DNA from: Planctomycetota bacterium
Lineage (GTDB): Bacteria; Planctomycetota; B15-G4
DNA: 64,000 bases
Reading direction: 5' to 3'
Assembly (NCBI GenBank): GCA_020638905.1
Contig: JACKHP010000007.1
Span: forward strand, 62,001 to 126,000
The number at the start of each line of letters is the position of its first letter. The first letter of the stretch is position 1. The notes under the pieces are model-generated. The model was not told the origin of the DNA. It searched no databases and saw only the letters and a list, made by a program, of their open reading frames with translations. This document shows, piece after piece, positions 52,346-61,177 of the stretch. A program made the translations under genes and the position numbers.

Positions 52346-52570
52346 CGCGTCCCGAGGTCGTCTCGCGACATCCGTCGACGGACGGGCGTCGTCGCCTGCG
52401 GGCGGCGCGTCCGTCCGTCGTCGCGTTCCGGAGGGCGCGCGACGGCGACGGGCCGTCGCGTGACGTCGCGGCGCGCGACGCCTGGTCGCGCGAAGCGCGG
52501 TGCATGCGACCACGACGTCGTGCGTCGCCCGGCGTGACGCGCGCCGCGTCGCCGGCGCGCATCGCGTCCG

Positions 52571-55012
52571 TCAGAGCGAGAAGGTGACCCGTTCGGGGAC
52601 GGACAGCAGCGGCCCGAGTCCCCAGTCGAGGTTCTTGATCGGCGCGCCGAACTGGAACCAGACCGAGAGCCCCGCGAGGCCCGGGTCGCTCGGCGTGGGG
52701 ATCGTCACGACGAGATGGCCGCTGGCGTCGAGCGGCAGCGGCGAGATCGGGATGTACGGCTGCGCGAGGTGGAACGCGCTGCCGTCGTCGAGGATCGAGA
52801 GGCCGAGGAAGCCGTAGAGCGTCTGGTTCGGCTTGCCGAACAGCTCGAGGTCGAACTGCGAACCGATGGGCGCCACGTCGGGCGACGCGCGACACAGCAC
52901 GAGCAGCCGGCGCGCGGCGGCGTAGACCGCGAGGCGTCCGGCGCCGTAGATGTCGTCTTTTCCGGGGGCGCCGAGGTCGACGGCCGAGAGCTCGAGCGCG
53001 GCGGCGAGGTGACGCGGGAGCGCCTCGGGCTGCACCTGGCGCAGCAGGCAGAGCGCGCCGCCGAGCTGCGGCGTCGAGGCCGACGTGCCGGTGAACGAGA
53101 TGTATCCGCTGGGCAGCGCGGTGGTCGTCACGCCGCCGGTGTAGGCCACCAGGTCGGGCTTCACGAGGCCTGGCAGGCCGCCGCCGAAGCCGCCGTACGG
53201 GTAGTCCCACTGGTCGGGATCCTGCGCGTGCGGATACGTGGGATCGTACAGCAGCACGTTCTCCCACGCGGCGGGACCGCGGCCGGTCGGGCCGTAGAGC
53301 GCGTCGCCCGCCAGCATCACGCCGCCGCAGGCCAGCACCGACGAACGTCCGCCGTCGACCTCGTCGGGGTGCGCGAAGGGCGACGGCACCGAGCCCGGCA
53401 CCGCGATGTTGAACGGGATCGGGTGCGTCAGGAGCTGCCCGCCCTGGTTGCCGATCGAGTTGCTGTGGATGATGCCGGCCGCCAGCTCGACGTCGCACAC
53501 CGCGCGGTGCATGGCGTAGTCCGGCACGTCGATCCACTTGAACGAGTGGCTCGACGTGATCACGTCGACGCCGAGCGCCACGAGATACTGCTGCGCCTCC
53601 CAGTACGCGGCCTCCGAGCCGATCTCGGTCACGACCATCGTCGCGCCGGGAGCCATGCCCGTGACCTGTCCCGAGCTGCCGTCGCCGACGGCCAGGCCGG
53701 CGGTGTTCGTGCCGTGCGCGTCGAGCGACGACGGGTCGTTGTCTCCGTGCTCGAAGTCCCAGCCGTGGACGTCGTCGACGTAGCCGTCGCCGTCGTCGTC
53801 GAGTCCGTTGCCGGCGATCTCGCCCGGGTTCGTCCAGGTGCGATTCACGAGGTCGGGATGCATCCACCACGTGCCCGAGTCGATCAGGCCGAGCAGGATG
53901 TCCTCGCCGCGGAAGCCCTTCTCCCAGAGCTGCGGCGCCTGTTGCGCGACGAGATTCGGCTCGACCGTGGGCTGCGCCACGCCCGGTCCGATCTCGATCT
54001 CGTCGAAGGCCATGCCGTCGGTGGGGATGTCGAAGTTGTCGCGCCACTGGAAGCGCACGTGGAACGTCGACGTGTACGCGATGCCGAGCCCGGACGTCAC
54101 CGCGTCGAGGTCGATCACGCGCGTGGCGTAGGTCGACGGACCGCCGTTGAGCGACTCGACGAGCGTGTAGTTCACGCCGTCCGGGCTCACGAAGACACCG
54201 TCCTCGGGGTGGTCCTCGTCGCCGAACTCCTTCTGCTTGAAGCGGATGCCGATGTCGCTCAGTCCGGCCAGGTCGAGCTGGACGGTGACGCTCGCGGTGC
54301 TGTCGACGCCGTCGACCGACGAGGCCATCTCGAGGTGGTAGGCGCCCAGCGGGCCGTCGGTGTTCGTGACCGCGGCGTAGCCGTTGCCGGTGGTCTCGAC
54401 CGTCCAGTGGGGGAGGAGCTGGCCCGACTCGAAGTCGTCGGAGAACGGCACGTTTCCCACGCCCGGCACGAGCGGCGGCGAGGGCGGTGCGTCCTGCGTG
54501 CGTTCGGCGGCCAGCGGGACGACGCGTCGCACGCGGTCGACGCCGGGCAGCGCGGCGAGCGCCTCGATCACCGGCGCCTCGGCACGCACGCGCAGCGCGT
54601 TGCCGATCCACAGGACGATCGGCGCGTCGGCGTGGCCGGCGGCGGCCGCCGCGGCGAGCAGCGCGCGCGCCTCACGCTGCGTCACGTCGGCGTGGGCGCG
54701 CAGCGCGGAGACGACCACCGGACGGCGCGCGCGCGGCGAACGTCCGTCGGCCAGGCGCTCGAGCTCGGACGCGGGCAGCGCGTCGGCGAAGACCGCGTAC
54801 ACGTCGAGCCTCTCGCCGGGCTGGCTGTGGTCGAGCGCCGCGCGCAGCGAGGGATCGAGCGTCGCGTGCGTCGTCGCGCGCGATGCGGGCACCGCGACCT
54901 GCGCGTGCAACGGCGCGCCGCCGAGAGCGACGCAGGCCGCGAGCACGGCTGCGGGGAGGACGGCGCGCGCCGCAACGGCTCGCGCCCGGACGATGCGTGG
55001 GGGGAGAGACAT
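52571..55012 (-). CDS. Secreted subtilisin-family (S8) serine protease
   Basis: 813 residues, ATG at 55012. A signal peptide (AVAARAVLPAAVLAACVALG, cut after APLHAQ) precedes a propeptide-like region. Then comes a beta-sandwich insert (residues about 175-345, with NVPFSDDFESGQLLPHW) and the S8 catalytic domain with Asp378 (GLIDSGTWW), His433 (DAHGTNTAGL) and Ser644 (FTGTSASTPQLGG). A Ca-binding-like loop (GNGLDDDGDGYVDDVHG) sits after the Asp. The last 110 residues form a beta-rich tail ending GLGPLLSVPERVTF, similar to that of the HExxH protein at 35405-37678. It acts outside the cell or on its surface. An intrinsic terminator lies 20 bases upstream of its start codon, and no ribosome site is visible. 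Confidence 0.9.
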   Translation of the reverse strand: MSLPPRIVRARAVAARAVLPAAVLAACVALGGAPLHAQVAVPASRATTHATLDPSLRAALDHSQPGERLDVYAVFADALPASELERLADGRSPRARRPVVVSALRAHADVTQREARALLAAAAAAGHADAPIVLWIGNALRVRAEAPVIEALAALPGVDRVRRVVPLAAERTQDAPPSPPLVPGVGNVPFSDDFESGQLLPHWTVETTGNGYAAVTNTDGPLGAYHLEMASSVDGVDSTASVTVQLDLAGLSDIGIRFKQKEFGDEDHPEDGVFVSPDGVNYTLVESLNGGPSTYATRVIDLDAVTSGLGIAYTSTFHVRFQWRDNFDIPTDGMAFDEIEIGPGVAQPTVEPNLVAQQAPQLWEKGFRGEDILLGLIDSGTWWMHPDLVNRTWTNPGEIAGNGLDDDGDGYVDDVHGWDFEHGDNDPSSLDAHGTNTAGLAVGDGSSGQVTGMAPGATMVVTEIGSEAAYWEAQQYLVALGVDVITSSHSFKWIDVPDYAMHRAVCDVELAAGIIHSNSIGNQGGQLLTHPIPFNIAVPGSVPSPFAHPDEVDGGRSSVLACGGVMLAGDALYGPTGRGPAAWENVLLYDPTYPHAQDPDQWDYPYGGFGGGLPGLVKPDLVAYTGGVTTTALPSGYISFTGTSASTPQLGGALCLLRQVQPEALPRHLAAALELSAVDLGAPGKDDIYGAGRLAVYAAARRLLVLCRASPDVAPIGSQFDLELFGKPNQTLYGFLGLSILDDGSAFHLAQPYIPISPLPLDASGHLVVTIPTPSDPGLAGLSVWFQFGAPIKNLDWGLGPLLSVPERVTFSL

Positions 55013-55326
55013 CGTGGGTGCGCTCGAGATGAAAAATGGGCTCGGGATCCGCGACATCCCGAGCCCAGTGGGGGGCCTCCGCCCCTCATGGTCGCACCCC
55101 CGAGGGGGTGCTCCTGATGACCGGAGTCTACCTCTGTTGTCGGACGGCGGGGGGACGGATCCGAAGGTTTTCTGGGATGTGTCGGAGGCGTACGGATTCA
55201 CGCGCCGGGGCTCGATGGGAAGCGCGTCGGGCGTGCGCGCGGCGCGTCACGGCGAGCAGGTTCGGCGCGCGCTGCGGCGCGGGTCGTCCGGTGCCGCGCA
55301 GCGGCGAAGCGCACGTCGGCGATGCG
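55013..55326. other. 314-bp leader region with several hairpins
   Basis: Between the thioredoxin-like gene stop and the subtilisin start, both minus strand. Read on the minus strand it contains, in order, a GCACCCCC/GGGGGTGC hairpin (55094-55111), a GGGGC/GCCCC hairpin (about 55070-55086) and the terminator hairpin at 55032-55066. The first 200 bases show no coding pattern. It may hold a promoter plus a regulated leader for the protease gene. Confidence 0.55.
55032..55066 (-). terminator. Intrinsic terminator/attenuator before protease gene
   Basis: On the minus strand, GGGCTCGGGAT and its exact complement form an 11-bp stem with a 7-base loop, followed after one A by five Ts (55036-55032). 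It is the only hairpin plus T-run I noticed in the window, and it ends 20 bases before the protease ATG. Confidence 0.75.
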
Positions 55327-55713
55327 TCAGCCGGCCGCGCTCTCGAGCATGCTCAGGAACACGTCGGGACGCAGCGCGCCGTGCGAACCGCCGAGGAAGC
55401 GTCCGTCGGCGTCGACGAACAGCACGAACGGCAGCATCATGCCGTCGGCCAGGTGCTCGCTCACGAGCTCGATGATCTCGGGCTCGGGATCGTCGGCGTC
55501 GCTCGCCAGCGCCACGAAGTGCTCCTTGAGCATCCGGGAGGGAGCGGGCTGGGGGACGATGGCCGACACGAGCGTGCGGCAGTTGCCGCACTGTTCGCGT
55601 CCCATCTCGATGAACACGCGCTTGCCCTCGGAGCGCGCGGCGGCCAGCGCGTCGCGATAGCTCGTGTGCCAGTCGAGCGTGCCCTTGTCGTCGAAGTGGG
55701 GATGGCGACCCAT
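55327..55713 (-). CDS. Thioredoxin-fold protein with CGNC motif
   Basis: 128 residues, ATG at 55713 with a GAGG ribosome site. Thioredoxin-like fold: WHTSYRDALAAARSEGKRVFIEMGREQCGNCRTL, so the active-site pair is CGNC instead of CGPC, then a cis-Pro in MMLPFVLFVDADGRFLGG. Related small proteins (thioredoxin_7/DsbD-gamma-like) reduce or isomerise disulfides. There is no signal peptide, so it is probably cytosolic. The gene is upstream of the protease on the same strand but separated by 314 bp including a terminator. Confidence 0.8.
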   Translation of the reverse strand: MGRHPHFDDKGTLDWHTSYRDALAAARSEGKRVFIEMGREQCGNCRTLVSAIVPQPAPSRMLKEHFVALASDADDPEPEIIELVSEHLADGMMLPFVLFVDADGRFLGGSHGALRPDVFLSMLESAAG

Positions 55714-55767
55714 GATGTCCTCGCGGGATGGTGGCGTGCGCGGCTCGTCCGGCGCGCCGGACCGCGC

Positions 55768-55773
55768 ATGGTA
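55768..55773 (-). promoter_or_regulatory. Putative -10 element (TACCAT)
   Basis: TACCAT on the minus strand, 55 bases upstream of the thioredoxin-like gene. The same hexamer precedes the sigma factor gene (62057-62062). Confidence 0.35.
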
Positions 55774-55884
55774 GCGCGACGGGGCATCCGCCGCTCGTGG
55801 GTGTCGACCGCCGGTTCGGACCCGCGGTCGACGGCGATCCGTACGGCCTCGGCTCGGCGCGCGCGGATGGCCACACGTCCCGCG

Positions 55885-55913
55885 CTGGAACGGCTCCCGC
55901 GGGCTGTTAGAGT
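55885..55913 (+). promoter_or_regulatory. Putative promoter of dapA-lysC
   Basis: CTGGAA at 55885-55890, 17 bases, then TAGAGT at 55908-55913 preceded by TGT (extended -10). The predicted leader is about 24 bases and includes the GGGAGG ribosome site at 55930-55935. Confidence 0.5.
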
Positions 55914-55943
55914 GGGATCGCGCGGTTGCGGGAGGCGATGCAC

Positions 55944-56972
55944 ATGCTCGTCACGGCCCTGGTCACGCCCTTCGTCGACGAAGGGCGAAGAGTCGATCTC
56001 CGCGCGCTGGAGCGCCTCGTGGCCTTCCAGCGCGATCAGGGGGTCGACGTCGTGCTCCTGTTCGGGACGACCGGCGAGGGAGCGTCCCTGACCGACGACG
56101 AGCGCGACGCGATGTTCGACGCGGCGCTCTCGGTGGCGCCGCCCGAGGCGCTCATGGTCGGGCTCGGCTTCGGTCCCCTGGCCAGCGTGATCGAGCGCGG
56201 GCGGCGCGCCCTGCGGCGGGGGGTGCGGGACATGCTGCTGGTCGACCACCCGTACGCGGGACCGTCCTCGGCCAGCCTGCGCCAGGCCTGGCACGGCCCG
56301 ATCGCGGCCGCGCTGCCCGAGGCGCGTCTGTTCCCGTACGCCGTCCCCGGGCGCACAGGCACCGAACTGCTGCCCGACGACCTGGCCAAGCTGGTCGAGA
56401 ACCACCCCAACGTGGTCGGCTGCAAGGACGCCACCGGTCGCCTCGCGCGCATGGAGCGCGTGCGCGAACTGCTGGGCGACGACTTCCTGCTCATGTGCGG
56501 CGACGACGCGCACCTGCGCGACGCGATGATCGATCCGGACATCCGTGCGCAGGGCGGCTTCAGCGTGGTCTCGAACCTGGCTCCCGGCGCGGTGGCGCGG
56601 CTCGTGGCGTCCTGCCGCGCGGGCGACGCGGCCGGCGCGCGCCGGCTGCACGACGAGCTCCTGCCGCTCTTCCGGCTCGTGGGCATCACCGCCGACGAGA
56701 CGGTGACCGTGGGGGGACGCGAGCACTCGGTGCCGCAGCGCGTGCGCAACCCCGTCCCCTTGAAAGAGGTGCTGCAGCGACTCGGCGTGCTGGCCGAGCT
56801 GTGCCGCGCGCCGCTCGCCCCGATGGGCCCCGCGGGACGACGCCATGCGCAGCGCGCGGTGCTCGACGCGGTGGCGCGTGCACCCGAGCTGCTGTCCCCG
56901 CTCGAGCTCGCGTTCGGCGTCGACGTGCGCCGTCGGCTGGGCGAGGCGCGCGAGGAGATCGGCGCCGCCTGA
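55944..56972 (+). CDS. dapA: 4-hydroxy-tetrahydrodipicolinate synthase (DapA family)
   Basis: 342 residues. The ATG at 55944 is preferred over the TTG at 55926 and ATG at 55938 because GGGAGG (55930-55935) sits eight bases before it. Key residues of the family are in place: Thr42-Thr43 in FGTTGEGAS, Tyr132 in YAVPGRTG and the Schiff-base Lys161 in VVGCKDATG, matching E. coli DapA numbering. It condenses pyruvate with aspartate semialdehyde in lysine/diaminopimelate synthesis. The protein is about 45 residues longer than usual at the C-terminus. Aspartate kinase follows 21 bp downstream, which strongly supports the lysine pathway over other DapA-family aldolases. Confidence 0.88.
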   Translation: MLVTALVTPFVDEGRRVDLRALERLVAFQRDQGVDVVLLFGTTGEGASLTDDERDAMFDAALSVAPPEALMVGLGFGPLASVIERGRRALRRGVRDMLLVDHPYAGPSSASLRQAWHGPIAAALPEARLFPYAVPGRTGTELLPDDLAKLVENHPNVVGCKDATGRLARMERVRELLGDDFLLMCGDDAHLRDAMIDPDIRAQGGFSVVSNLAPGAVARLVASCRAGDAAGARRLHDELLPLFRLVGITADETVTVGGREHSVPQRVRNPVPLKEVLQRLGVLAELCRAPLAPMGPAGRRHAQRAVLDAVARAPELLSPLELAFGVDVRRRLGEAREEIGAA

Positions 56973-56993
56973 CGGCTGGTAAGCTCGGCGACC

Positions 56994-58421
56994 ATGACGA
57001 GTCCCCTGTCGGCTCCGCTCACGGTGATCAAGGTCGGCGGTTCGCTGCTGGCCGACGGTGACGGACTCGATCGCGTGGCGCGCGCGGTGGCGGCGCGTCG
57101 ACGCGGCGGCGAACGGCTGCTCGTGGTCGTGTCGGCGTTCAAGGGCGTGACCGACGAACTCGAGCGCGGCTCGGGCGTGTGGCTCGACCCGCGGTCCGGC
57201 GACGAGATCGTGCGCGACGTGGTCACGCGGCTCGAGCGGCGGCACGCCGCGGTGGTGGCCGGCGAGCCGATGCGCGACGCGATGCTGACCGGCGTGCGGC
57301 GCACGCTCGACGGCGTCCTGCGCCTGCTCACCGGCGTGCGGCTCACGGGCGAGCTGACCGACCGCACGCACGACCTGCTGCTCGCCCACGGCGAGCGCAT
57401 GGCCGCGCCGGTGCTGGCCCAGGCGCTGCGCTCGCGCGGTGTCGACGCGCGCTCGGTGACGTCCGAGGAGGCGCGCGTCGTGGCGACCGGCTCGTTCCGC
57501 GTGGGGACGTGCGACCTCGAGCGCACGCGCGCCGGCCTGCGCTCGCTCGCGCACGAGCTCAACGACCGCGTGCTCGTCCTGACCGGCTTCTACGGCGTGA
57601 ACGCCGACGGCGAGGTGACGCTCTTCGGACGCGGCGGCACCGACTACTCGGCAGGCATCGCGGCCGCGTGCCTCGACGCCGAGGCGGTCGAGCTCTGGAA
57701 GGACGTCCCCGGGTTCATGAGCGCCGACCCGACCCTCGTCGAGGGCGCGCGTCTGGTGCCCGAGCTGTCGTTCGCCGAGGCCTGCGAGCTCGGCTACTAC
57801 GGCGCGCGCATCCTCCATCCGCGCTGCCTCGAGCCGCTGCGGGGACGGTCGGTACGCATCGAGCTGCGCTCGATCTTCGACGTCGAGCGGGCCGGCACGC
57901 GCATCGTCGAGCGCGACGCGCGCGGCGCGTCGGTGGCGGCGCTCGTGCACCGTCCCGGCGTCGCGGTCGTGCGCGTCGGCGGCGCGGCGATGGTCAACCA
58001 GCCCGGCGTCGCGGGACGCATCCTCACCGCCGTCGGCGAGGCGGGCGTGAACGTCGACACGCTGGCCGCGTCGATGACGTCGGTGTCGTTCACCATCGAC
58101 GACCGCGACACGGCCCTCGTGCGGCGCACGCTGCGCCTGCTCCAGGAGCAGTCGATCGCGGGCGTCGAACGCGTCGACGTCTCGCGCGGCATGGCGTTGC
58201 TGGGCGTCGTCGGCGACGGCGTGGCGTCCGACCCTTCGCTGCTGGCGCGCGTGCTGGCCTGCCTCGCGGGACAGGGCCGCCCGGTCGAGCTCGTCTCGCA
58301 CGGTCCCGGCGACGTGGGACTCTCGTGCGTCGTGCCCGAGGATGTGCGGCGTCCCGCGCTCGTGGCGCTGCACGACGCGTTCTTCCCCGCGACGGAACGC
58401 GTGTCCGATGCGCCGCGCTGA
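56994..58421 (+). CDS. lysC: Aspartate kinase
   Basis: 475 residues, ATG at 56994. The amino-acid kinase domain begins TVIKVGGSLLADG (the usual KFGGTS motif appears here as KVGGSL) and contains VVSAFKGVTDEL, HGERMAAPVLAQAL, VLTGFYGVNADGEVTLFGRGGTDYSAG and ELWKDVPGFMSADP. Two ACT domains follow from about residue 320 (NQPGVAGRILTAVGEAGVN and a second near SLLARVLACL), so feedback control by lysine or threonine is expected. It phosphorylates aspartate in the first step of Lys/Thr/Met synthesis. It sits 21 bp after dapA and is probably in one operon. The KVGGS motif is closest to the LysC-type monofunctional kinases. Confidence 0.9.
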   Translation: MTSPLSAPLTVIKVGGSLLADGDGLDRVARAVAARRRGGERLLVVVSAFKGVTDELERGSGVWLDPRSGDEIVRDVVTRLERRHAAVVAGEPMRDAMLTGVRRTLDGVLRLLTGVRLTGELTDRTHDLLLAHGERMAAPVLAQALRSRGVDARSVTSEEARVVATGSFRVGTCDLERTRAGLRSLAHELNDRVLVLTGFYGVNADGEVTLFGRGGTDYSAGIAAACLDAEAVELWKDVPGFMSADPTLVEGARLVPELSFAEACELGYYGARILHPRCLEPLRGRSVRIELRSIFDVERAGTRIVERDARGASVAALVHRPGVAVVRVGGAAMVNQPGVAGRILTAVGEAGVNVDTLAASMTSVSFTIDDRDTALVRRTLRLLQEQSIAGVERVDVSRGMALLGVVGDGVASDPSLLARVLACLAGQGRPVELVSHGPGDVGLSCVVPEDVRRPALVALHDAFFPATERVSDAPR

Positions 58422-58478
58422 TCCGGCGCGCACGCGGGTCGACGCGCGCCGCGCGACGTTGCGCGGCGGGTCGCGCGC

Positions 58479-60151
58479 GTGAGCGCTCCCGAGATCGTGC
58501 GCCACGGCGACCGCGTGTCGGGGCGTCCGTTCGCGACGCGTTCGGCGGTCTGCGCGACGCGCGGCATGGTCTGCGCGAGCCAGCCGCTGGCCGCGCGCGT
58601 CGGCCTGCGCGTGCTCGAGGACGGCGGCAGCGCGGTCGATGCCGCGCTCGCGACGAACGCCGCGCTGGGACTCATGGAGCCCACGTCCTGCGGCGTCGGC
58701 GGCGACCTGTTCGTGCTGCTGTGGGACGCGTCGCGCGCGGAGCTCGTCGGCTTCAACGGCAGCGGACGTTCGCCGCGCGGCCTCGACCTCGACGGCCTGC
58801 TCGGTCGGCTCCCGCCCGGCGCGAGCCGCACGCTGCCTCCGCGCTCGGCGCTCTCGGTCTCCGTCCCCGGATGCGTCGACGGCTGGACGCAGCTCCACGC
58901 GCGCTACGGGCGCCTGCCGCTCGCGCGGCTGCTCGAGCCGTCCATCGCCTACGCCGAGGACGGCTTCCCGGTCAGCCAGGTCATCGCCCACGAGTGGGCG
59001 CGCGGCGAGCACATCCACGGTGGGCTGCCCGACTTCGCGCGCACGTTCCTCCCCGACGGACGCGCGCCGCGCGAAGGCGAACTCTTCCGCAATCGCGACC
59101 TCGCGGCCACCTATCGCCTGATCGCCGAGCGGGGACGCGACGCGCTCCATGCGGGCGAGGTCGCGCGCGCGCTCGTCGCGCGCGTGGCCGAGCACGGCGG
59201 GGCGCTGGGGCTCGACGACCTGGCGTCGCACCGCGGCGAGTGGGTGCGTCCGCTCTCGGCGACTACCGCGGGCACGAGCTGTGGGAGCTCCCGCCCAACG
59301 GACAGGGACTGGCCGCGCTGCAGATGCTGCGGCTGCTCGAGGGCCATGACCTCTCGCGCGCCGATGCGCTCACCACGCACCGCATGCTCGAGGCGAAGAA
59401 GCTCGCCTACGAAGACCGGGCGCGCTTCTACGCCGATCCCGACTTCGCCGCGACGCCGGTCGACGAGCTGCTCTCCGACGACTACACCGAGCGCCGGCGC
59501 GCGCTCATCGACGATCGGCGCGCCTCGCGCGCGCCGGCGCCCGGCGACCCGCGGCTCGAGCATGGCGACACGGTCTACCTCGCCACCGCCGACGCCGACG
59601 GGAACCTCGTCTCGTGGATCCAGTCGAACTACATGGGCTTCGGGACGGGCCTCGTCCCGGCCGGCTGCGGCTTCTCGCTGCAGAACCGCGGCGCGCTGTT
59701 CTCGCTCGACCCGGCACACGCCAACGTCTACGCCCCCGGCAAGCGCCCGTTCCACACGATCATCCCGGCCATGCTCACCCGCGCGGGACGTCCCGTGCTC
59801 GCCTTCGGCGTCATGGGCGGCGCGATGCAGCCCCAGGGACACGTGCAGATCGTGACCGGCCTGCTCGACCGCGGTCTCGGCGTGCAGGAGGCGGGCGACG
59901 CCCCGCGCTGGCGTCACGAGGGTTCGTCGGAGCCCACCGGCGAGCGCATCGCCGACGGCGGCGTCGTGCACCTCGAGAGCGGCTGGCCGGCCGAGGTCGC
60001 GCGCGGCCTGGCCGAGCGTGGCCATCGCATCGTGATCGAGCCCGGCGGCTACGGGGGATACCAGGCCATCGCCGTCGACGAGTCGCAGGGACGCCGCGTC
60101 TATCGCGGCGCGAGCGAGTCACGCAAGGACGGCTGCGCCCTCGGCTGGTAG
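58479..60151 (+). pseudogene. Gamma-glutamyltranspeptidase family gene with one-base frameshift
   Basis: The GTG at 58479 opens a good GGT N-terminal half (MVCASQPLAARVGLRVLEDGGSAVDAALA, then EPTSCGVGGDLF and SVSVPGCVDGW). At about 59259-59262 the family reading frame moves: after EWVRPLSA the continuation DYRGHELWELPPNGQGL is in the next frame and runs to a TAG at 60149-60151. Adding one G in CGGCGACTAC restores a single 557-residue protein of normal length. The second half has the expected nucleophile region HGDTVYLATADADGNLVSWIQ and QNRGALFSL. Either the gene is recently inactivated or the base was lost in assembly. An intact product would be a secreted or cytosolic Ntn hydrolase cleaving gamma-glutamyl bonds; no signal peptide is visible. 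Confidence 0.82.
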
Positions 60152-60256
60152 TCGTCCGACGGGCTCGTCTCGCGGGTGACCGGGGCGCGGCGTGCCGCGT
60201 GCGCCGACATCGCCCGGGATGCGTCGCCGGAGCCGCGATCGAGGCGACGTCGTCGG

Positions 60257-61177
60257 TCAGGCCGAGCGGCTCGTACGCAGGTCGTCGTCGGGTGACGGCG
60301 CGAGCAGCCCCGCTCCGACCCCTTCGCCTTGCGCACGCGTCGCGCCCAGGAAGCGCCGGGCCACGAGACTCGGACGCTCGCGCTCGAGCCGCCCGAAGCG
60401 TTCGCGCGCCCGACGAGCGGCCTGCCGCCGACCGAGCGTCTCGAGGCACGAGAGCGAGACCGCCAGGGCCAGCAGATCGTCTCGATCGCGGGACAGGGCC
60501 TCGTCGGCCGTGGACAGCGCCTGCTCGACCAGGCCCTCGTCGAGCAGCAGAGAGCAGAGGTTCGCAAAGGCACAGGCGACCAGACGCGGGTGACGGCACG
60601 CGGACAGCGTGCGTCGCGTGAGCGCCAACGCCTCGGCCGACCGACCGTCGAGGCGCAGGACGAGCGCGCGCGCGATGTCGGACCAGTCGGACGAGCCCGC
60701 CACGACGTCGAGCACGTCGAGCACCTGCTGCGTCTCTCCCAGCGCCTCGCCGTCGGAGGGACGTCGGGTGGGCAGCCCGGACAGATCGACCGGAGCGCCC
60801 ACGCCGCGCAGCCGGCGCGCGAGGGTCTGGGCGTGCCCGAGCACCGCGTCGAAGTCGCCCGCGCGTCCGTGTGCCAGGAGATCGTCCGACGCCGTCCGTC
60901 GCGCGAGAAGGCAGCACTGGACGAGTTCGCGCAGACAACGCACCAGCTCGCGGCGGGCTGCGTCGCGCACGTGTCCCAGCACGCGCGCGGTCGTGGCTGC
61001 CCCGCGCCCGGACTTGGGGGGCCGCTCGGCGGTGCCCAGGTCGAAGCGCAGCTGCCAGCGGCAGCGGCGGCAGGCGCACAGGTGGAGGTCGAAGGCATCG
61101 CGCGCGCAGGCGTCGAGCGATCCGTCGAGCCAGGCCAGGAGGCGGGCGCGGTCGGCGACGGGGTGCAGGGTCTTCAT
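60257..61177 (-). CDS. Zinc anti-sigma (ZAS) protein with helical repeats
   Basis: 306 residues, ATG at 61177, overlapping the sigma factor stop (ATGA). The first 45 residues form a zinc anti-sigma domain: LLAWLDGSLD and the Hx3Cx2C motif with His32, Cys36 and Cys39. No membrane helix follows, so it should be soluble. The remaining 250 residues are all-helical with TPR-like periodicity (VQCCLLARRTASDD, LARRLRGVGAPVDLSGL, LRLDGRSAEALAL, LLLDEGLVEQALSTADEAL). It presumably binds the partner sigma factor and releases it on a signal such as thiol oxidation or a protein ligand at the repeats. The repeat part aligns by eye with the C-terminal domain of the sigma protein at 62815-64000. Confidence 0.77.
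   Translation of the reverse strand: MKTLHPVADRARLLAWLDGSLDACARDAFDLHLCACRRCRWQLRFDLGTAERPPKSGRGAATTARVLGHVRDAARRELVRCLRELVQCCLLARRTASDDLLAHGRAGDFDAVLGHAQTLARRLRGVGAPVDLSGLPTRRPSDGEALGETQQVLDVLDVVAGSSDWSDIARALVLRLDGRSAEALALTRRTLSACRHPRLVACAFANLCSLLLDEGLVEQALSTADEALSRDRDDLLALAVSLSCLETLGRRQAARRARERFGRLERERPSLVARRFLGATRAQGEGVGAGLLAPSPDDDLRTSRSA

Noticed and set aside
55040..55130. Resemblance of part of the protease leader (AGGAGC..., GCTCGGGA) to the S-adenosylhomocysteine riboswitch
   Set aside because: The required pseudoknot partner sequence is not found and the gene is unrelated to the SAM cycle; short GC-rich matches arise easily here.
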